Positions 40,464 through 44,242 of a stretch of 44,242 nucleotides of DNA are shown in pieces. Source of the DNA: a virus; the IMG/VR virus record IMGVR_UViG_3300044630_001449, positions 1 to 44,242 of that record, one strand, 5' to 3'. The notes under the pieces were generated by a model. That model ran no database searches. It was given only the letters and a program-made list of their open reading frames with translations, and was not told where the DNA came from. Positions within the stretch are counted from its first letter, which is position 1. Each line of letters starts with the position of its first letter. Made by a program: the position numbers and the translations under genes.

Positions 40464-41221
40464 TATATAACCTCCATATAGAATCTGATCATGTTGTCAC
40501 GAACAGTATTTCTATTTACCCATAAACTACCATTATATTCTAAAATCTGTCCTGATGCTGGAGTTGTGATGGAAACATCGTGTAGTTCATCTAATTCATA
40601 CCCATTTTGAGTTGCTACATAGATTATTCCATTATTGGTAGCACGAACTACAACTCCAATAAAAACAAGGTGTTCGGGAGCAGAAGGTTTTGTTTTCGTA
40701 AACGCACCATCCTCCCCAAGCCAAAGAACATCACCTGCTGTATACCCAGTAGAAAGATCTATACCGTCAACATATCCTCTTGTAACAACCGGTCCATTTT
40801 CACTGGCTGCAATATTTGCGCCAATGACCCCAACTGTCTTTGAAGATGTTGCATCTGAATCATTATCCGCTCTCTTAACTGTCGCATGATCCCCCGTAGC
40901 TCCAAATAGATATACGCATGTACCGGTTGTTAAGGTGTTTGATTCTGCATTACGGACATATGATACAACAGGGGAATAATTATTTACCCAGTTAGTTCCA
41001 TTGTACTGTAGAGTTTGAAACTCTTCTGGTGTTGTTATTACAGTATCAGATAAACCATCTAGATCAATAGATGTGCTACCTCCAAACTCCACAATTGTGT
41101 TTGATGCATTCTTATAATAAAGTTTTCCATCAGCATAGTTAAGACCCAACTCACCGAATTCAAGGGAAGAGGGGACATTAGAAGCGGTACCTGAATTTTT
41201 AATTTTAATGGTATTAGCCAT
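40463..41221 (-). CDS. Tail fibre protein with shared N-terminal attachment module
   Basis: A 252-aa fibre. It begins 'MANTIKIKNSGTASNVPSSL', then 'ELGLNYADGKLYYKN', the same plan as the upstream fibre. Repeats of the type 'TTPEEFQTLQYNGTNWVNN' and 'TTPASGQILEYNGSLWVNR' flank a central domain (about 85-215; 'TGTCVYLFGATGDHATVKRA', 'GYTAGDVLWLGEDG'), which is common in marine phage fibres. It ends with a short beta segment. The ribosome binding site is GGAGG. Confidence 0.82.
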   Translation of the reverse strand: MANTIKIKNSGTASNVPSSLEFGELGLNYADGKLYYKNASNTIVEFGGSTSIDLDGLSDTVITTPEEFQTLQYNGTNWVNNYSPVVSYVRNAESNTLTTGTCVYLFGATGDHATVKRADNDSDATSSKTVGVIGANIAASENGPVVTRGYVDGIDLSTGYTAGDVLWLGEDGAFTKTKPSAPEHLVFIGVVVRATNNGIIYVATQNGYELDELHDVSITTPASGQILEYNGSLWVNRNTVRDNMIRFYMEVI

Positions 41222-41233
41222 TACTTCCTCCTA

Positions 41234-42331
41234 TTAGAAAGTACCGCCATCTACTGTATCACTCCAAGAAGGTACTCCAGCGACAACCTTCAAGAATTGA
41301 CCTGTTGTTCCAATTCCAAGTTTAGAAAGAGTATTCCCAGATGAAGAATAGATTAAGTCACCAGTTGTATATGAAGTTAATCCAGTACCACCAGATGTTG
41401 AAGCGATGGCTGTGCCATTCCATACACCAGTTACAATAGTGCCAAGTGTGGTCAAACTTGAGTATATGACTCCTGACCCTAAAGTTGTATTTGAAAGAAC
41501 TGAAGTTCCACCAATTTGGAATACCTTTCCAGCAAGAAGATTGAGATTCTCTGATGAAGTCCATGCATCTGTCGCATCAACCCAGTTAAATGTCTTTGTA
41601 GTTGCGCCAAGAACGGAAATACCAGCACCATCTGCCGTTGTGTCTGTCGGTGTAGCGACATTTGCAAGAACAACATTCTTATCCTCAACAACCAAAGTTG
41701 CGGTATTAAGAGTTGTTGTATTCCCATTAACAATCAAATCTCCTGTAACGGTAAGTGTATTTCCAATTGTTATATCATCTGGAAGACCAATTGTTACAGC
41801 ACCAGTCCAAGGACCAGTGCCAGTGCCAGAGACAGTAACTTCATTTGATGTTCCTGTGACTGATGTAACGGTAGCTGTTCCAAGATCGCTAATTTGTGAA
41901 CCAGTAATTGAAATCGTTGTATTACCAGCAGCAGTTAGACGACCATCTCCCTGTACAGTGAATGTAGCAACAGTGTTTGCACTGCCATAAGAGCCGACTG
42001 TGACTGCGGTATTGCCAAGAGTAACTCCAGCAATTGCATTGTCAACATAAAGTTTTGTTGCAGCATGAGTGTTTGCTGTTGGAGTAGGTACAAGAACAAG
42101 ACCATTGAAAGTCTTATTTCCTGATACTGTTTGAACACCAGAGAGGGTCAAATATGCGCCTGCACCACCAATTGCCTCTACTGTTGTAGCAGTGCCTCCT
42201 GCACCGCCTGAACCTTTACCGTAGTAAAGAACATCATCTACTTCGTTATATGCAAGCTCTGCATTCTCTAACGAACCTGGAGCCCCAGCATTACCGGAGC
42301 CTCTTCTTTTAATTCTAATTGTATTTGCCAT
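41234..42331 (-). CDS. Tail fibre protein
   Basis: A 365-aa fibre with N-terminal module 'MANTIRIKRRGSGNAGAPGS' and 'ELAYNEVDDVLYYGKG', a collar-type repeat 'TPTANTHAATKLYVDNAIAG', and long Thr/Val/Gly-rich beta-helix-like repeats ('TIGNTLTVTGDLIVNGNTTT'). These are hallmarks of trimeric phage tail fibres. There is no catalytic or S74 domain. It is preceded by GGAGG after a 12-nt gap downstream of the previous gene's stop region and overlaps the upstream stop by 1 nt. Confidence 0.82.
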   Translation of the reverse strand: MANTIRIKRRGSGNAGAPGSLENAELAYNEVDDVLYYGKGSGGAGGTATTVEAIGGAGAYLTLSGVQTVSGNKTFNGLVLVPTPTANTHAATKLYVDNAIAGVTLGNTAVTVGSYGSANTVATFTVQGDGRLTAAGNTTISITGSQISDLGTATVTSVTGTSNEVTVSGTGTGPWTGAVTIGLPDDITIGNTLTVTGDLIVNGNTTTLNTATLVVEDKNVVLANVATPTDTTADGAGISVLGATTKTFNWVDATDAWTSSENLNLLAGKVFQIGGTSVLSNTTLGSGVIYSSLTTLGTIVTGVWNGTAIASTSGGTGLTSYTTGDLIYSSSGNTLSKLGIGTTGQFLKVVAGVPSWSDTVDGGTF

Positions 42332-42606
42332 TAATAATTTCCTCCGTCTAATAGCGTGTTTGCAATTGAGTGAACATGGTCACTTCTGCTAAACAGGGTT
42401 GACACCCCAGAAGAAGCTGCTCTTGCAATATCCGCTGGATCTCCACCACTTAAAAAAGGCTCACCACCCAAAACGATTGTTGCGGGGGCGGCCAAAACTG
42501 TTGTAACCTCAGATGACTGAACACTAAGCGCAGTGATATCTGATTCTGAAATTGTTACATTGGTAATATCACCAGACGTAACAGTTACATAGGTAACTTC
42601 ACCCAT
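42331..42606 (-). CDS. Small fibre-associated protein
   Basis: A 91-aa protein starting MGEVTYVTVTSGDIT. I chose this ATG because GAGAGG lies six bases upstream and it overlaps the previous stop by 8 nt; an in-frame ATG at 42639 has poorer support. The N-terminal part has repeating 'TSGDITNVTISESDITALSVQSSE' strands. The C-terminal part has 'SRSDHVHS', a phrase common at fibre trimer interfaces. It probably links the fibres to the baseplate. Confidence 0.7.
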   Translation of the reverse strand: MGEVTYVTVTSGDITNVTISESDITALSVQSSEVTTVLAAPATIVLGGEPFLSGGDPADIARAASSGVSTLFSRSDHVHSIANTLLDGGNY

Positions 42607-42931
42607 GATTAACCTCTCTTGAAACAACTGCTGTTCCACTTATCAAAGTGGTTACAATTGAACCGTTAAGTTCTTGCAAGTCATAAATATATGAACCAGC
42701 ATCTATGTTAGATGTTTGCTCTGGAGTTAAACTAAATGTTAAAACACCGTTAGCAGCATTTGTAATTGCCGTTGTGAATGTTACAGCAGTATCTGAAGAC
42801 TTACTCTTCCTAAGTTGAGCAGTATATACACGCCCTGTTATATTAATAGCAGTATTACTACTATTTCTAATCCTTAATTCGTGGAGATATGTATCTCCTT
42901 GGTATATACTAATTTCTCTTTTAGCAGCCAT
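42599..42931 (-). CDS. Baseplate / fibre N-terminal Ig-like protein (BppU-like)
   Basis: A 110-aa protein with one beta-sandwich domain: 'ISIYQGDTYLHELRIRNSSN', 'ITGRVYTAQLRKSKSSDTAV', 'GVLTFSLTPEQTSNIDAGSY', 'YDLQELNGSIVTTLISG'. This plan matches the N-terminal attachment domain of phage upper baseplate proteins and related fibre anchors. It is the first full-size gene of the fibre run and begins two bases after the stop of the 26-aa micropeptide gene. Confidence 0.75.
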   Translation of the reverse strand: MAAKREISIYQGDTYLHELRIRNSSNTAINITGRVYTAQLRKSKSSDTAVTFTTAITNAANGVLTFSLTPEQTSNIDAGSYIYDLQELNGSIVTTLISGTAVVSREVNHG

Positions 42932-42933
42932 CG

Positions 42934-43014
42934 TTAGCAGTCACATTCCTCGCAACCACAATCGCATTGGTCAACACACTCACAACCGCAAGCACATGTT
43001 TTGTTTCTAGACAT
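42934..43014 (-). CDS. 26-aa cysteine-rich micropeptide (metallothionein-like)
   Basis: A very short gene coding MSRNKTCACGCECVDQCDCG followed by CEECDC. Nine of 26 residues are cysteine, arranged as four CxC units plus a CxxC-like end, with six acidic residues. The start has an excellent AGGAGA ribosome binding site five to six bases upstream. The stop is two bases before the next ATG, and the whole gene fits the gap between two real genes exactly. It should bind thiophilic metals or form a redox or structural knot. It could be a tiny virion part or a host-directed factor. I know of no named family. Confidence 0.7.
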   Translation of the reverse strand: MSRNKTCACGCECVDQCDCGCEECDC

Positions 43015-43026
43015 AGAATCTCCTAA

Positions 43027-43560
43027 TTAAGCAGCACCAGGTTTAGGCAATGCTCTCCAAGCTGCTTCAAACTTTGCAGCGTCTTTTGCCATCTCTGGAG
43101 AAAGCTCTAAATGTAACCACTTCCCTCCAAAACTACCAGCATTATCAGACTCGGTAAAAATTTTTACCCCAGCCTCATTCTCACCTCTTGAGCACCTAAA
43201 TCCGCGACCATACCCTTGATTCTTGTCCTTAGGGTTTGCATCAAATGCATAGTCATGAATTTCTTCAATACCTAACTCTTTAGTGTACTTAATGAACCAG
43301 TTCCACATTTCAACTCCAACCTTACGGTCTGTATAGCCGACATCGCATGCAGCACCAGTTGCGTGAACACTAAGGTACTTCTCCATACCTGGATCACCAA
43401 TCTTCTTACCAGCAGTCTTAGAGTTTCTCATCAACCGGGGGGAGTAAATTCCCATATTGGATGTTTTCCATCTCTTACCGCAAAGTTCAACTAACTTCTC
43501 GGTTCCAGGCTGTGCGCCCTTTCCGTCAAAACTTGGATAATAGCTATACTTTCTTGGCAT
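43027..43560 (-). CDS. Endolysin, M15-type (D-Ala-D-Ala / L,D-) peptidase
   Basis: A 177-aa zinc peptidase predicted to cut peptidoglycan cross-bridges or stems. The zinc motif is 'SVHATGAACDVGY' (S64, H66, D73), the SxHxxGxAxD signature of M15 enzymes. The second motif is 'KWLHLEL' (H150). No signal peptide is seen, so access to the wall would rely on a holin. No separate wall-binding domain is recognisable. It directly follows small membrane protein genes, completing a lysis cassette, and overlaps the upstream stop by 1 nt. Confidence 0.82.
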   Translation of the reverse strand: MPRKYSYYPSFDGKGAQPGTEKLVELCGKRWKTSNMGIYSPRLMRNSKTAGKKIGDPGMEKYLSVHATGAACDVGYTDRKVGVEMWNWFIKYTKELGIEEIHDYAFDANPKDKNQGYGRGFRCSRGENEAGVKIFTESDNAGSFGGKWLHLELSPEMAKDAAKFEAAWRALPKPGAA

Positions 43561-43760
43561 TATTTACCAGCCTTGACTTTGCCAAATGCTAAATCATTTG
43601 GGTTCACATAGCGTAAAATCACTGGAAGAGCAGCAGCCCAGAGTGCATTTGCAGCCATCTTTACATCACCGGTTGAAACATAGACAGCAACTGCTGCGCC
43701 TAAAACGCTTCTACCATAAGAGGCAATCATTGCCTTATTTTGTTCTGAAATCTTAATCAT
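43560..43760 (-). CDS. Putative holin or lysis-associated membrane protein
   Basis: A 66-aa protein with two hydrophobic stretches, about 14-32 ('YGRSVLGAAVAVYVST') and 35-52 ('AANALWAAALPVILRYV'), and a basic C-terminus. Size, topology and place immediately before the peptidase gene suit a class II holin. AAAGGAG six bases upstream gives a strong start. No holin family motif is certain. Confidence 0.6.
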   Translation of the reverse strand: MIKISEQNKAMIASYGRSVLGAAVAVYVSTGDVKMAANALWAAALPVILRYVNPNDLAFGKVKAGK

Positions 43761-43810
43761 AAAATTCTCCTTTGCGGTCTAAAACCACTTATTTACAGTA
43801 TACATTAGTC

Positions 43811-44053
43811 TCATTCTTCAGGCTTACTTTTTGCCTTGCTGAATATTGACTCAATTTCATCTTCAGATAATTTCCCGTCATCAAGGAAGGCATTTGCAAG
43901 ACCTTCTACGACTTTAGCAACACCGCCAATTCCGGCCATAAAAATAGCCTTTGGCAAGCTAACGCCAGCAACAGCACCAGCGCCAATAACGCCAAGACCT
44001 GATGCACCGAAAACAGCAAGTATTCTCAATAGGATATTATTTACACTAGACAT
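43811..44053 (-). CDS. Putative holin with acidic C-terminus
   Basis: An 80-aa protein with two membrane helices, about 8-30 ('ILAVFGASGLGVIGAGAVAGV') and 33-55, ending in an acidic segment 'FLDDGKLSEDEIESIFSK'. That tail is a pattern I associate with r1t-like small holins. It is the second of three consecutive small membrane proteins and begins on a TAATG overlap with the first. A 50-nt gap follows before the next gene, containing only its ribosome binding site. Confidence 0.62.
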   Translation of the reverse strand: MSSVNNILLRILAVFGASGLGVIGAGAVAGVSLPKAIFMAGIGGVAKVVEGLANAFLDDGKLSEDEIESIFSKAKSKPEE

Positions 44054-44220
44054 TAATCCTCCTTTTTAATTAATACGCCAAACATGTGGACAACAAAAGC
44101 AGCAACAGTTAGCCACAATCCATAAGTTTGAGTTTTGCCAGATAATGTAATTAAAACAATTACACCTCCAGATAATGTCCATGCCAAAGCATGGAGTTCG
44201 TTTAAGATTTTTTTAAACAT
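44053..44220 (-). CDS. 55-aa small membrane protein of the lysis cassette
   Basis: A short gene beginning MFKKILNELHALAW. The product has two predicted membrane helices ('WTLSGGVIVLITLS' and 'YGLWLTVAAFVVHMFGVLI') and ends in a basic-acidic tail 'KKED'. The start has a very strong AAGGAG ribosome binding site. The TAA overlaps the next ATG, so translation is coupled. Probably a holin or antiholin partner; the exact function is not determined. The remaining 22 bases to the right edge hold only this ribosome binding site and upstream sequence. Confidence 0.65.
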   Translation of the reverse strand: MFKKILNELHALAWTLSGGVIVLITLSGKTQTYGLWLTVAAFVVHMFGVLIKKED

Positions 44221-44242
44221 TATTTTCTCCTTGATCGACTGC

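Noticed and set aside
41406-41990. Plus-strand open frame of 194 codons
   Set aside because: Antisense to repetitive fibre sequence; long open antisense frames are expected from the repeated Thr/Val codons.
1-44242. tRNA genes, CRISPR arrays, insertion sequences, integrase or attachment sites
   Set aside because: Gaps between genes are all shorter than about 60 bases and show no cloverleaf, regular direct repeats, transposase or recombinase motifs, so lysogeny cannot be supported from this window.

Overview
Organism and setting: this is a segment of a tailed bacteriophage genome, AT-rich and very densely packed. Every gene I can support lies on the minus strand, so the map reads from right (44242) to left (1), with 1-nt TAATG or ATGA overlaps at many joints. 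One tail-tube protein, a very long tape measure gene, no sheath gene and a -1 frameshifted tail chaperone point to a siphovirus. A WhiB-type iron-sulfur regulator (8330-8632), an Rpf-like muralytic domain inside the tape measure, an actinobacterial-style proofreading DnaE and a promoter suited to a leaderless mRNA all suggest an actinobacterial host. The AT-rich composition and the cyanophage-like accessory genes suggest an aquatic lineage, but that is inference. Layout, in order of transcription: (1) 44220-43027, lysis cassette with three small membrane proteins and an M15-type peptidase. (2) 43014-37347, a 26-aa nine-cysteine micropeptide and a run of fibre or adhesin proteins with duplicated modules; the last carries a DUF1566-like domain and a histidine-rich tract. 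(3) 37338-32560, an accessory block with a flavin-dependent tryptophan-halogenase-type enzyme, a 2-oxoglutarate/Fe(II) dioxygenase, four proteins of unknown function and a small membrane protein. (4) 32518-28712, a promoter, head-tail connector genes, tail terminator, major tail protein, a terminator hairpin and the frameshifted chaperones. (5) 28663-11097, a 3335-residue tape measure protein, two Dit-like paralogues, a 1307-aa tail hub with PA14-like and LamG-like domains, an S74-type fibre and a small virion protein. (6) 11095-1155, HNH endonuclease, metallophosphoesterase, zinc ribbon, MerR-like and WhiB-like regulators, DnaB-like helicase, DnaG-like primase, SSB-like protein, HAD nucleotidase and a DnaE-type polymerase. 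(7) 1171-1, one complete and one partial gene that look like glycosyltransferases. Terminase, portal, protease and capsid genes are absent and presumably lie outside the window. How the genes work together: the replication block supplies helicase, primase, SSB and polymerase, with two regulators embedded. The structural block builds a long flexible tail whose tape measure appears to double as a carrier of a cell-wall-cutting domain plus an ADP-ribosyltransferase-like and a kinase-like domain. Those could be delivered into the host with the genome. The halogenase block looks like an auxiliary metabolic or modification system. The two most novel signals are the effector-like C-terminal part of the tape measure (nt 20566-19364) and the halogenase/dioxygenase/unknown-protein block (nt 37338-32829). 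No stretch longer than about 60 bases lacks a gene.
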